In this document: positions 21,071-30,960 of the stretch, in pieces
Layout: each line of letters starts with the position of its first letter
How positions within the stretch are numbered: position 1 is the first letter of the stretch
Origin: Corbicula japonica
Lineage: Eukaryota; Mollusca; Bivalvia; Venerida; Cyrenidae
DNA: 64,000 nucleotides
Reading direction: 5' to 3'
NCBI GenBank assembly: GCA_038501625.1
Contig: JAZAYU010000034.1
Coordinates: 3,623,102-3,687,101 of the forward strand
The notes under the pieces: model-generated
Database searches by the model: none
Seen by the model: only the letters and a program-made list of their open reading frames with translations
Told to the model about the DNA's origin: nothing
Position numbers and translations under genes: made by a program

Positions 21071-21599
21071 AGCTTATGATGTTTTACATGCTCTTGATAC
21101 TTTGAACAGGCAGACTAAAGTCAGAGAATTAAAGTACATTAATTGTAGCCTGTCTGAAGTTCTAAATATTGAAAAACTATCGTTATTGCTAAGACAGATA
21201 ATAAAATACTGTTAGGACCTTAGGATATGTGACATTTAATATGTATCTGAAAGTTCTAATTCCATTTTTGGAACACCTTAGGCTTATCTGTACCTGGACA
21301 CCTGGAATATGTGCTATTAGAAGGCCACATTGGGGCAGATTTTCAGACATAACTGATAGAAATATCATTACTTTAATTAGATTCCATGTAATAGACTTCT
21401 ATCTACCCTACTGGCAGTTAATTGACATCGTAGAGATCTGTCCTTTTGATAAACACAATGCCAACAGCAAATCTGTAGAACAATGTTTCATGCAAATAGT
21501 GGTTCTTTATGCCCAGTTTTATATTTCAATAGAATATTTAGCCTGAACACTAATGACAAGTGTAGACCTAAGTTCTCAAACACATCCAGGTCTACATTG
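21071..21599. other. No feature recognised
   Basis: A 105-codon plus-strand ORF (21229-21546) has no recognised domain and ordinary AT-rich composition; not called as a gene. Confidence 0.4.
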
Positions 21600-21810
21600 C
21601 TATACTATCCTCCCAGGCCTTTTTCTTATTCAGAAGCGGCCATTTACAGGCAAAATCCCCTCTGAAAACTTCTTTAAAATCATGCAGTTTTCTGCAAAAA
21701 GTAACATTACTTCAGGTTTTTTCTTTCCCTTCACAGACAAAAAAATGTTTTTTTCCTCTGTATTATAGGGCATGGGCTCCTTTCCCAGGCATTGAGAAAA
21801 ATTCCTGCCT
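21600..21810 (+). repeat. Family D repeat
   Basis: GCCATTTACAGGC, TTCTTTAAAATCATGCAGTT and TTATAGGGCATGGGCTCC match the order of the 12420 copy. Confidence 0.65.
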
Positions 21811-22214
21811 TTGTTTACTGCACTCTCAACCTCCACTCTTTCCCCTCTTTGAATTATGAGTGGACTGATCCATATTTAAAGACAATGTCCATAAAATTAA
21901 TACAGGTCAAGGTTCATATGGAATCCCATAATTTTGCTTGTGTTTAATTTCCATAAATTTCATGCTCAGACAAGTGTGCAGGTAAATTCCTCATACATTA
22001 TCTTTTGAATTAGGCTTATTCATGCCTGCTGAAAAACAAACAGGTATTTGCATAATCTGCTCCAAATTCAACAATGCAGACTTGAGTAGGGGTTGGGGAG
22101 GGGGTTAAGAGAAACTGACGTTATAGAACTTGTATATGAATATTAAGAGCCAGAATAAAAGAAGACACAAGAAAACATACAGTCTTGGGAATGCCTGGGC
22201 GTATGATCGTCAAA

Positions 22215-22298
22215 TTAAAGCTGAAGATCAGTTGACATTGGGATAACACTTGAGATTTGAGACTGGTCTCAAAATTTGTTTTGTGGTCTTGAGCCCTG
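22215..22298. mobile_element. Family B element, decayed right arm
   Basis: CTTGAGATTTGAGACTGGTC, then AAATTTGTTTTGTGGTCTTG and AGCCCTG. The left arm is barely recognisable (GTATGATCGTCAAATTAAAG). Confidence 0.7.
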
Positions 22299-22484
22299 AT
22301 TCTTCAAAAGATATTTGTGAATCCAGCTTTAAGAGCCCACAGTCAAAGCCCAATCAGTGTTTTGGTTTTCCTTCTGAAGAAGATTTGTGCGAATCCATCA
22401 TTTATATTGATACATGATATTTGTTTGAGTGAAATCATGTTCAGTACTTAATTTTTGCTACTGCCCTTCAACTGGCTCATTTAA

Positions 22485-22690
22485 TTAACCCTTTTCTTCA
22501 TATATACACATGCACATGGGCAAACAGTGTAGATATTGATCAGCTGGCACATCCTTGCCATCTGATCAGGATCTGCACTGTTTGCTTTTTGATTTATTGG
22601 GTTATTTCTCAACAACAAAAAAAGTGCAAATCCTGATAAGATGGCACAGATGTGGCGGCTGATCTAGATCAACATAGATCCTGCAATATT
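22485..22690 (-). mobile_element. Family A MITE, right TIR missing
   Basis: TTAACCCTTTTCTTCATATA start; linker GATTTATTGGGTTATTTCTC; stops after GCTGATCTAGATCAACATAG. Confidence 0.85.
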
Positions 22691-22943
22691 TTCCTGAGAA
22701 AGTCAAAGATCCCTTTCAAATGATTATATTTGATCATATATGTATTGGAGAACATCTGTGACTAACTGGAATCATCTATTAAAGTTGAAGTGTATTGATT
22801 CCATCCAATTATTCATTATTATTCATGAAGTTGAAAATTGGTGCCACAATAAGAACAGCAACAGCTTGACTACTGTCAGCTACTCATAAAATCTATATTT
22901 CATTTATTGTTGGAACTTATCTAGTCTATTTTATTTTGTCTAG

Positions 22944-23086
22944 GGCCCATGTTCATAAAACTGAGATTGGAGACCTGTCTCTAATCTCAAGGATTTGATT
23001 GGCTGAAATGGTGACTGGTTGCTATTTCAGGCAGTTAGATGCTTGGGATTAGAGATTGGTCTGTAGATTTAGTTTTATTAACTTTG
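22944..23086. mobile_element. Family B element, diverged
   Basis: GGGCCCATGTTCATAAAACT to TTTAGTTTTATTAACTTTG. Arms still pair, but the centre is TGGTGACTGGTTGCTA. It runs straight into the 155-bp tandem repeat. Confidence 0.85.
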
Positions 23087-23425
23087 TTACCATAGGTTCT
23101 AATGACTCCAAACTTGGTATGCATGTTTCTGGTAATGACTTGAAGTGTAGTGCAGAAGAACCTTAACTCTACCTTCTTCTGTTTCTTAGTTTTTCCCCTT
23201 TGATTTTTATAGAGCATTTCTTGTCCAGAGCATAACTTTGTCTACCTTTGGTTCAAATGACTCCAAACTTGGTATGCATGTTTCTTGCAATGACTTAAAG
23301 GGCTTTGCACAAGAACTGTAACTCTACCTTGTTCCATTTTTGAGTTATTCACCTTTGATTGATTTTTAGTGCATTTCTTGCCAAGGGCATAACTTGTTTC
23401 AATAGAATATTTAACCAGAAGCATG
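23087..23425 (+). repeat. 155-bp tandem repeat, two copies and a remnant
   Basis: GACTCCAAACTTGGTATGCA starts at 23104 and 23259. ACTCTACCTT, TTTTTAGTGCATTTCTTG and AGGGCATAACTT-type blocks recur in order; a third copy begins AGCATGTTTCTTGCAATGA near 23419. ORFs on the minus strand are repeat shadows. Confidence 0.85.
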
Positions 23426-23539
23426 TTTCTTGCAATGAGACAATTAAAAGGTTATTTTATATGTAAATTTTGTGTAAATACATTGCCAGTAACTGTCCAA
23501 CAAAAAACTAATTAACATTTTTTATGTTGACAAACAAAA

Positions 23540-23720
23540 ATATCGTCAGGCGACATATCCGACATGAGTTCTGTTTTTTATAAATGCCACTTTTTCACAG
23601 TAATCGTTCAAGGTAGAGCTTTGAAACTTAACATAGTTGTCTAACATCACAACAGCAATTATCTGGACAAGTTTCATTACTCTTGACTGTATTTTGTCAT
23701 AATTATGCCCCTTAAAAGAA
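23540..23720. repeat. Possible dispersed repeat
   Basis: GGACAAGTTTCATTACTCTT followed by TGTCATAATTATGCCCCTT resembles a motif I associate with bivalve dispersed repeats. There is no second copy in the window, so this rests on recall. Confidence 0.35.
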
Positions 23721-23844
23721 AGAAGAAAACATGGTTTCTTTGCATTGCGGTGTCTTCTTGTTCTAAAACTGTTTCTTTTGCCAAATATTAATGTCAGGAA
23801 AAGATTCCTTCTGAATGAAAACCTGATTACTAATGTCCATGTTC

Positions 23845-24035
23845 TAACCCTTTCACTCTCCATAGATAATGATTTTAACACATGTGTGTTAAGTGTAGAT
23901 CCAGATCATCCAGCACATCGGTGCTGTCTGATCAGGATCTGCATTTGTCACATCTTGGAGAAATAACGATATGAATCAGAAAGCAAACAGTGTAGATCTG
24001 GGTCAGACAGCACAGATTTGCAGGCTGATCTGGAT
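23845..24035 (+). mobile_element. Family A MITE, right end lost to a tRNA-like sequence
   Basis: CTAACCCTTTCACTCTCCAT start; both arms present; after GGCTGATCTGGATCTTGACA the sequence becomes tRNA-like instead of CACTG. Confidence 0.85.
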
Positions 24036-24090
24036 CTTGACAGGTTAGAGCACCAGACTCCTGATCTGGAGGTGAAAGTCAGCGCTCTTC
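24036..24090 (+). repeat. tRNA-like SINE remnant
   Basis: AGGTTAGAGCACCAGACTCC then TGATCTGGAGGT resembles the D-arm end and a complete anticodon stem-loop (CCAGA, loop CTCCTGA, TCTGG) of a tRNA. The acceptor start and a clear box B are absent. It is probably a truncated SINE head, not a functional tRNA. Confidence 0.45.
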
Positions 24091-24268
24091 TGCAATTTCT
24101 ACAATCCACAAAAATGGTGCAAGTACTGGTTTGACATCTAGAAATCTTTCATAGAGTGTGACGTTGTGAATCTCCAAATTATAATTAGGGAGTAGAAAAA
24201 AGAAAATTTGAAAATTATTCGCTTTATTAGGGACACTGTTTATGGCTGTCTAGGGAGACTGATTTCTG

Positions 24269-24413
24269 TGTCAAAATCAAAGAACTTAATCTGGAGATCA
24301 GTCACAAATCTCAAGCATCTGATTGGCTGAAATGGCAACTGGTCGCCATGTCAGCCAATCAGATGCTTGAGATTTGAGACTAGTCTCCAATCTTAGTTTT
24401 ATGATCTTGGGCC
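24269..24413. mobile_element. Family B palindromic element
   Basis: TGTCAAAATCAAAGAACTTA to TTTTATGATCTTGGGCC. The inner arms pair almost perfectly (TGATTGGCTGAAATGGC with GCCATGTCAGCCAATCA). CTG at 24266-24268 and 24414-24416 is a plausible target duplication. Confidence 0.92.
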
Positions 24414-24414
24414 C

Positions 24415-24970
24415 TGATTTGTTTTTGTCACAGTTTTATGAATTCTCAATTCTCAATAATATCTGACAAATTTGGTATTTTTTGCAGAAAAGAAATTCAG
24501 AGTGAAAGGTTTTTGACCAGAGAAGAATGTTGCCATCTTTGAATTATTCTTAAGTTATTGCCACCGTTTATATGACAGTGTTAACAAGTCATGGACCCCT
24601 GATTGTTGCCAAACTGTGTTATAACTCAGTATTTATCTATCCAGTAAGAACAGTTTTCTTTACATTGTCATGCATCAAAGTCTGGCAACATATTTATTGC
24701 ACATAAGTTTTTTTTATACTGTTTGGTTTTCCTACATGAGTGATGGTCTTTGTTGGGCATCGGAGACATTAATCATGTGGAGTTTTTACGAGTGTTATAA
24801 GGAATGGGACTTGGCATTTATTGTCACTTTTTAAAAGACATTTCTGTGACATTTGATATGATCCTTAGCCTCAAACTGAAGAGGTACACCTGTAGAAAAA
24901 CTACTGCAAACACTTCAACTGTGTACCATGTATGGTATGCATGTTGTTGTTTTTTTAACATTATATTATA
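24415..24970. other. No feature recognised
   Basis: AT-rich; no supported gene or repeat. Confidence 0.4.
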
Positions 24971-25122
24971 AGTATCATGCATGAGTGTGAGGTGAAGATG
25001 GAAAAATCTGTCACCGAGGGTTAACTGTTTTGCGGGAACGAGGCTCTGCCGAGTTCCCGCCAAAACAGTTCACCCAAGGTGACAGATTTTTCTATCTTCA
25101 CCGAATTTCTCATGCAAGATAC
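24971..25122. repeat. ~150-bp perfect-core palindrome
   Basis: The left arm GTATCATGCATGAG, GGTGAAGATGGAAAAATCTG, TCACC...AACTGTTTTG and GCGGGAAC is answered by GAGTTCCCGC, CAAAACAGTT, GGTGACAGATTTTTCTATCT and CTCATGCAAGATAC. The loop is about 10 bases (GAGGCTCTGCC). Unrelated in sequence to families A and B. Confidence 0.9.
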
Positions 25123-25202
25123 TTTTTCTTGCATACCTTTTATTATTTATAACATTTCTGTGTAAGTATACAAACTTATTTATTTTCATTATGCTGAAAT
25201 AT

Positions 25203-25285
25203 TGACGTCAAAACTTTTTTTTAAATGACGTCACTAACTTGAATATATTACGTCAGATACTTGAAGACGTGACGTCACTCACGTG
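25203..25285. promoter_or_regulatory. Four CRE-like octamers about 22 bp apart, plus an E-box
   Basis: TGACGTCA at 25203, 25226 and 25270 and TTACGTCA at 25248 give start-to-start distances of 23, 22 and 22 bp. CACGTG follows at 25280. TGACGTCA is the known palindromic site of CREB/ATF-type bZIP proteins. The cluster lies 80 bp from the large palindrome and may belong to the same mobile element; function is inference. Confidence 0.5.
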
Positions 25286-25379
25286 ACTCATTCTACATGG
25301 GGGGGTGTAGGATCGAAGTTTCCTACACGGGTGAAAACACCGGATAACCTGATCTGGTATGCAAGAATAACTTTTCCAG

Positions 25380-25525
25380 CCTTCAAGGTTATGAAATTGA
25401 GTATGGAAACCAGTCTCAGATCTCAAGCTTTTCATTGGAGAGTCCTAGGAATGTGATTAATTTTAGCCAATCAAATTCTTGAGATTTCAGACTGGTATCC
25501 AGATTTAATTATATGATTTTGGGCA
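25380..25525. mobile_element. Family B element, damaged centre
   Basis: CTTCAAGGTTATGAAATTGA to TTATATGATTTTGGGCA; outer arms pair, but the centre is replaced by TCATTGGAGAGTCCTAGGAA. Confidence 0.85.
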
Positions 25526-25814
25526 TAGATATATTATGAATTATAAATGTCAGTATGTTTAAGGTTCTGTATGCTTTCAGACTGTTGGCAGGCTGGCTAT
25601 GGTATGATTCTGTCACAGATGACCTCTGGCAAATGCCAGTAGCAGCATGTGCAACCGAAAACAACCGAAAACAAGGGACAGATTAAGTATGTGATATTTG
25701 GCAGTATTTTATCACCATGTCAACTTGAACATGAGTAAAACTGTCTAGGAATTTGTTGATGTAATACAAATGATAAGTATTCTAAAATCATTCGATTTTT
25801 TGTTTGACTCAAAT

Positions 25815-26013
25815 TTAACCCTTTACTCCATAATTATATACGCATTTGTGCCTTCTGATCAGGATCTACACTGGTCGCATCTCAGTCCAAAATAACCTTA
25901 TTAATCAAATAGCGAACAGTGTAGATCCTAATCACAGCAAGGATGTGCCAGCTGATTTGGATCTACACTGTTCTACTTGGCAATAAAGACCTAATAATGG
26001 AGGAACAGGTTAA
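25815..26013 (+). mobile_element. Family A MITE, first arm shortened
   Basis: TTAACCCTTTACTCCATAAT left; AATGGAGGAACAGGTTAA right, so the left end is of the TTACTCC type and the right of the TTCCTCC type. TTAA on both sides. Confidence 0.93.
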
Positions 26014-26032
26014 GGCATTTTTAGTTCACCTG

Positions 26033-26159
26033 TGCCCAAGATCATAAAACTAAATCTGGAGCATCTGATTGGCTGAAATGGCGACTAGTCGCCATTTCAG
26101 CCAATCAGATCCTTGAGATTTGAGACTGATCTCAAAACTTAGTTTTATGATCTTGGGCC
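26033..26159. mobile_element. Family B element, left-arm deletion
   Basis: The left arm jumps from AACTAAATCTGGAG to CATCTGATTGG (about 20 bp lost). The right arm is complete and ends GATCTTGGGCC. Centre GGCGACTAGTCGCC. CTG precedes it and CTA follows. Confidence 0.92.
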
Positions 26160-26393
26160 CTATTCAGACTATGGAGCTTACCTACTCACCAAGCCATTAT
26201 CGTCTGCTTCTGTTGACGTTTGTATGCACTTGGTCCATAACTTTAAATCTTTGAAAATATATACACCATCATAGTCTACATATTTACCAACAAGTCCAAT
26301 AACTCTTCAACTGATAATTTTCAAGTTAATTCCCTTTTGCACTTAGATTTTGGATTAAAATTTTCATTTATGTGGTGTGTATCTTTGTAACTA

Positions 26394-26561
26394 ATAAACC
26401 CTTTCCTCCATAGGTACACGTTTATTGCATAGGCAAACAGTTTAGATCCAGATCAGCCAGCACATCCATGCCATCTGATCAGGATCTAAACTGTTCGCTC
26501 TTTGATTCGTTAGGTTATTTCTGACCAAAATGTGACCAAAATATATGGAGGAAAGGGTTAA
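26394..26561 (-). mobile_element. Family A MITE, one hairpin deleted
   Basis: TAAACCCTTTCCTCCATAGG left, AATATATGGAGGAAAGGGTT right. The GCAAAC hairpin and linker are present; the second hairpin is gone, with GACCAAAATGTGACCAAAAT at the join. Confidence 0.95.
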
Positions 26562-26605
26562 TATGACATTGAAATATATATTTGTCATGATAGTCTTAAT
26601 TACAA

Positions 26606-26847
26606 TTAACCCTTTCCTGTACAGATACACCTTTATTGCTAGGGCGAACAGTTTAGATCCAGATCAGCCGGCACATCCGTGCCGTCTGATCAGGATCTAA
26701 ACTGTTCGCTTTTTGATTCATTAGGTTATTTCTAACCAAAATGCGACCAGTGCAGATCCTGATCAGACGGCACGAATGTGCCGGCTGATCTGGATCTACA
26801 CTGGTCGCACATGCGTACAAATGTGTATTTATCAAGGAAAGGGTTAA
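26606..26847 (-). mobile_element. Family A MITE, reference intact copy
   Basis: Best example of the family: TTAA; TIR CCCTTTCCTGTACAGATAC; hairpin 1 GCGAACAGTTTAGATCC...GGATCTAAACTGTTCGC, with an inner hairpin CGGCAC-ATC-GTGCCG; linker TTTTGATTCATTAGGTTATT; hairpin 2 GCGACCAGTGCAGATCC...GGATCTACACTGGTCGC; TIR ATCAAGGAAAGGG; TTAA. Hairpin 2 is close to the reverse complement of hairpin 1. No coding capacity; a non-autonomous element moved in trans. TTAA plus CCC ends are the known mark of piggyBac-type elements. Confidence 0.97.
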
Positions 26848-26983
26848 CATGACCTCTTACTAAATATAGTTTTTACAATGATGTAATGGTGGAGGGGGAG
26901 TGGCATTTATCACTCAGTAGTTATTTTTTTGGTTTTCTGTCTTTTCGTTTCATATAATTATTCAACAGTTTTCTAGGAAATTT

Positions 26984-27140
26984 CTCTGTAGATCCAGATC
27001 ACCCAGCACATTCATGCCATCTGATCAGGACCTACACTGTTTTCTTTTATATTTGTTATCTGACAAAGAAGCTATGAGTGTAGATCCAGATCAAATGGCA
27101 CAGATCTACACTGGTCACAAATTCTTTAAACCCCCTATAT
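26984..27140 (-). mobile_element. Family A MITE, no TIRs
   Basis: GTAGATCCAGATCACCCAGC through TTTGTTATCTGACAAAG to CACAGATCTACACTGGTCAC. The second hairpin has lost most of its 3' strand. Confidence 0.8.
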
Positions 27141-27538
27141 AGAGGGAAACTACCATAGTTATTTTCACTGCATTATCAGTATCATCAATATATATATATA
27201 TCAGTTTTACTGTATTAGGATGGTTATGTGAAGAGATAAAGGAAGGATTTGAAAAAAGACCATGACAACTTCACTCTCTTAAAGATAACATGTTATCATA
27301 ATCTAAATGGTATCCAGTCAATTAAAAAGCAATTTGTTATCTATGTCATGATGATTGATACATTTATTGTTTTACTTGTTGTTCTTAAGTTCAAGATTTC
27401 TTCCTAGGAGATAAACATTTGCATTTTAAGTACTTCTTAATTTTCGTTTTTTAATCATTAGGCAGCTAATATACCGTGACATTGACAAGATCACTAAACA
27501 TGTGACAAAATAATTAATATAAAAACTGCAATTGTATA
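27141..27538. other. No feature recognised; short TA run
   Basis: A TATATATATATA run at 27189; otherwise nothing supported. Confidence 0.4.
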
Positions 27539-27774
27539 TTAACCCTTTACTCCATATATACGCCTTTATGGTGTAGGCAAACAGTGTAGATCCAGATCAG
27601 CTGGCACATCTGTGCTGTCTGATCAGGATCTACACTGTTTCTTTCTGATGTATTAGGTTATTTTTAAACAAAAAGTGAACAGTGCAGATCCTGATCAGAT
27701 GGCTTGAATGTGCCAGCTGATCTTGATCTACACTGTTCGCACTTGTGATAAAATGTGTATATAGGAAAGGTAAA
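27539..27774 (-). mobile_element. Family A MITE, full length
   Basis: TTAACCCTTTACTCCATATA to GTGTATATAGGAAAGGTAAA; right TTAA damaged. Confidence 0.92.
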
Positions 27775-27847
27775 GTCTGTTTTCTTGTTGATCAGCTTCT
27801 TTAAGTATTCTTTGAAACAGAAGAAAATTCTGTTTGACAAGGAAGCC

Positions 27848-27882
27848 ATTAACCCCTTATTCCATATGGATAAACAATGCCT
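27848..27882. mobile_element. Family A MITE, TIR fragment
   Basis: TTAACCCCTTATTCCATATG and GATAAACAATGCC, then unrelated sequence. Confidence 0.5.
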
Positions 27883-28465
27883 GCTGTATCCATAAAAACT
27901 GCATCATGTGCATGACCGAGCTGCTTTAAGCAAAGCCTAGAGATGTTCGTCTCTGATCCTTTTAACATAGAAACAAAGAAACAAGAAACTAATGTCACTT
28001 TAATGTAGGCAAAAACTAGTAACCGCCTTATAGATGTACGATCTGCCTTATAGGCATCTGTTTTGTTGAAGCATAACGTCATTTATTAGATCGTGAGTCA
28101 GTGATGTGAAAAAAGTTTGGAAAACAGGATGAAATAGGTAATGAATGTAGAATTTCCACTAAAACCCCAAGCATCTTCAATCTGTTATTGGTGAAACACA
28201 AGTACGGACTTAAACCACTATGACGTTCATGAACTTAATGATATAATATACATGTCACTTGGAGAGAATTTGTCACCATTACTTGATAATGACAAGTATT
28301 TGGTATCTGTTCTGTTAATAAATACTGTTATTTATTCTCCAGCCTCTTTCTCTTATCTTTTATTAAAACTTTTTAAAAAAATACATAAATTGACAAATTT
28401 GAACTCATTAGAATAGACCAACCTTACAAATTTCCTTGGTTGCCTCCCACATTTTTATAAACAGA
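27883..28465. other. No feature recognised
   Basis: No supported repeat or gene; a 77-codon minus-strand ORF has no recognised domain. Confidence 0.4.
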
Positions 28466-28694
28466 AAGAAATAACTAAGTAAATCTAAAAGCTTACAATG
28501 TAGATTTTGATCAGATGACACATTTCTTTGTTTTATAGGGGGGGTTAACTGTTCGCTTTTTAATTTGTTAGGTTATTTCTGACCTAAATGCGACCAGTGC
28601 AGATCCTTATCAGACGGCTCGGATGTGCCAGCTGATCTGGATATACACTGGTTGCACATGCATAAAAAGGCGTTTATATGGAGGAAAGGGTTAA
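28466..28694. mobile_element. Two abutting family A fragments
   Basis: 28466-28530 is a plus-sense linker and arm (AAGAAATAACTAAGTAAATC, ATGTAGATTTTGATCAGATG). 28555-28694 is a minus-sense linker, arm and TIR (CGCTTTTTAATTTGTTAGG ... TATGGAGGAAAGGGTTAA). Both lack the other half. Confidence 0.85.
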
Positions 28695-29329
28695 TCAGCT
28701 AATCCAACTATAATCAAAAAGGAAGTCAGACAGGATTAAGGTTTTTTTTATTGAGCGACATTACAGGACAGTATATATTATGTAATTTGAAATTTGAAAT
28801 AAAATATTGATGTGTATGGCACTCCTCTAATTGCACTTTAAAGCATGAATGAATGGTCTTTTGTAGGAAATGACTGAAATTTAATCATCTTTAGTAAAAA
28901 TCTTAACTGCATAATCCCAGAGAAGGGAGCCCTACTGCTGATCAATAAAGCCGCTAGTCCAACACTACAACAAAAGACATTCCAAAACATTAAGCAGTGG
29001 TAATACAAGGGCTCACTAGGAGTTCATCAAGGGCCATTCAACAGTTGGGAATCTCTCCACTGTTCTCTCACAGTTCTTTGGCATTAGCTGCTAGACCTTA
29101 GGAGCTTTAATGATCAGATGATCTGTTTTATACAATAGACAATTATAAGGAAGGAAAACTTAATTGACTGAGATATTGTAATGGAAAATGTGTGCCGTTT
29201 TGGCACCTGAGTTGAAAAGACTAAAAGTTAGAAATTCTCTGCTGTTTTGGGGAGACTGACTAGGAGCCACCTGATTAGGGAACCGGTCTTCTGTGTTTGG
29301 CATTGTGTCTTTTTGAAACATTTTTTTTT
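28695..29329. other. No feature recognised
   Basis: AT-rich; no supported gene or repeat. Confidence 0.4.
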
Positions 29330-29446
29330 ATTGAAAACTTAAAGCTAATTGGCCATTTTATGTAGCTATTAAAGGGGGTTATTGATGGGGAGAACTATCA
29401 ATCAAAAGGCAGGTAAATGAGTTCAACTAGCAGACAATGGTCTTCT
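29330..29446 (+). repeat. Inverted-pair repeat, copy 1 (partner 32662-32780)
   Basis: TTGAAAACTTAAAGCTAATT, GGCCATTTTATGTAGCTATT, GGGGGTTATT, GATGGGGAGAACTATCAATC and CAGGTAAATGAGTTCAACTA match the reverse complement of 32662-32780. Flanks on both sides are unrelated. Both copies can be read as ATG GGG AGA ACT then AAT CAA and ending GGT AAA TGA, too short to call coding. Confidence 0.8.
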
Positions 29447-29514
29447 ATGATCTCTTTGACATGGTCAGTTTAAAAACATGTATTTATCATTTTCTCATTA
29501 TTTTGAATGGATTT

Positions 29515-29745
29515 AGCCCTTTACTTCCAATAAACATGTTGTAATATATGTGCAACCAGTGAAGGTCCAGACCAGCCAGCACATCTGTGCCATCTGAGCA
29601 GGATCTGCACTGTTCGCTTTTTGGTCAGAAATCACATTATAAATCAAAAATAGAACAGTGCAGACTGCACAGATGTTGCTGGCTGATCTGGATCTACACT
29701 GTTTGCCCATGCCATGAAGGCATATATATAGAAGAAAGTTTTGAA
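29515..29745 (+). mobile_element. Family A MITE, decayed TIRs
   Basis: CCCTTTACTTCCAATAAAC left; TATATATAGAAGAAAGTTTT right; both hairpins recognisable, the second lacking its loop. Confidence 0.85.
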
Positions 29746-30255
29746 TATTGAACATGATACATTTATATTGCACCATATTATATAATAAGCAATGTTGGTG
29801 ATGTCATTTTCAGATATGATGCTACTCAAAGACACGGTTTCTGAAATGATGTATTCAGGTGCAGTGACATGTAGCACTATCATGTGTTAGTCAGAAGCCT
29901 TCTCAGGAAAAAACACTTCTAAGGTATAAAGTAACTTTAAATCTGAATCTTGTAGTTTTAGGGCTGATCTGTTTGTCAGGGTAGGGTAGAAAATTGTTGG
30001 TATTGGGTACAAACTTACATCTCATTATAATCTGATGTCAGTGTTCATTATTCCAGTATATTGGCATATTTGAACGGTTGGTAAAAAATGTGCTCTTTAT
30101 ATACATATAAGATGTGAGTAAGTAAAGAGGCATGTGAGTGAACTATACTGAAGATCTTATGAAAAAGTGTCAAATATTCCCAAACATAGTATGACTTTGA
30201 AACCTCTGATTCTATTGTTTTCTTATAAGGGAGGCAACAAATTGTTCATAAAGTG
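29746..30255. other. No feature recognised
   Basis: AT-rich; no supported gene or repeat. Confidence 0.4.
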
Positions 30256-30463
30256 TAACACTTTTCTCCATATATATATATGCCTTTTTATACATGTGTG
30301 ACCAGTGTAGATCCATATAAACCATCACATCTGTGCCGGCAGATCAGGATCTGCACTGGTCGCTTTTTGGTCAGAAATAATGTAATAAATAAAAGGATGT
30401 GCTGATCTGGATCTACACAGTTTGCCCATGCCATAAAGACATCTATATGGAGAAAAGGGATAA
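30256..30463 (+). mobile_element. Family A MITE, second hairpin reduced
   Basis: TAACACTTTTCTCCATATAT to TATATGGAGAAAAGGGATAA. Linker TTTTTGGTCAGAAATAATG; of hairpin 2 only GTGCTGATCTGGATCTACAC remains. Confidence 0.9.
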
Positions 30464-30542
30464 TGAAAATTTCTGTATTAGCATAGGCGTGGTAGTCTAG
30501 GGTGTTTGTATTTGTACTTGTTGTAGTTCTATAAGCCTGTCC

Positions 30543-30655
30543 TATAACCCATTACTCCATAGATAAGTGTTTTATTGCATGTATGAACAGTGTAGATCCA
30601 GATCAGCTGGCACATCCATTTAGTCTGATCAGGATCTACACTGTATATATGAAGT
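30543..30655. mobile_element. Family A MITE, half copy
   Basis: ATAACCCATTACTCCATAG, one complete hairpin (GAACAGTGTAGATCC...GGATCTACACTG), then ends abruptly in TATATATGAAG. Confidence 0.85.
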
Positions 30656-30722
30656 TAGATTTAGCCAACAGTTGATTCACAGAAAATATTATAAAGAATG
30701 AAAGGATCTATTAAAGTAGACT

Positions 30723-30960
30723 TTAACCCTTTATGCCATATATACGCATTTCTATTGCATGTGCATGAAGTGAAGATCCAGATCAGCCGACACAGCTGTG
30801 CAGTGTGATCATGATCTAAACTGATCACTTTTTGGACAGAAATAACCTTATGAACCATGAAGCAAACAGTGCAGATCCTGATCATACGGCACAGGTGTGA
30901 TGGCTGATCTAGATCTACACTGTTTGTCCATAAAGGAGTATATATGGAGGAAAGGGATAA
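30723..30960 (+). mobile_element. Family A MITE, full length
   Basis: TTTAACCCTTTATGCCATAT to TATATGGAGGAAAGGGATAA; linker TTTTTGGACAGAAATAACC. Confidence 0.93.

Noticed and set aside
21229..21546. 105-codon non-repetitive ORF
   Set aside because: Such a length is expected by chance in 64 kb; no domain, no splice signals, composition like its surroundings.
22083..22105. G-quadruplex at GGGGTTGGGGAGGGGG
   Set aside because: Only three G runs are present; a fourth is needed for a simple intramolecular quadruplex.
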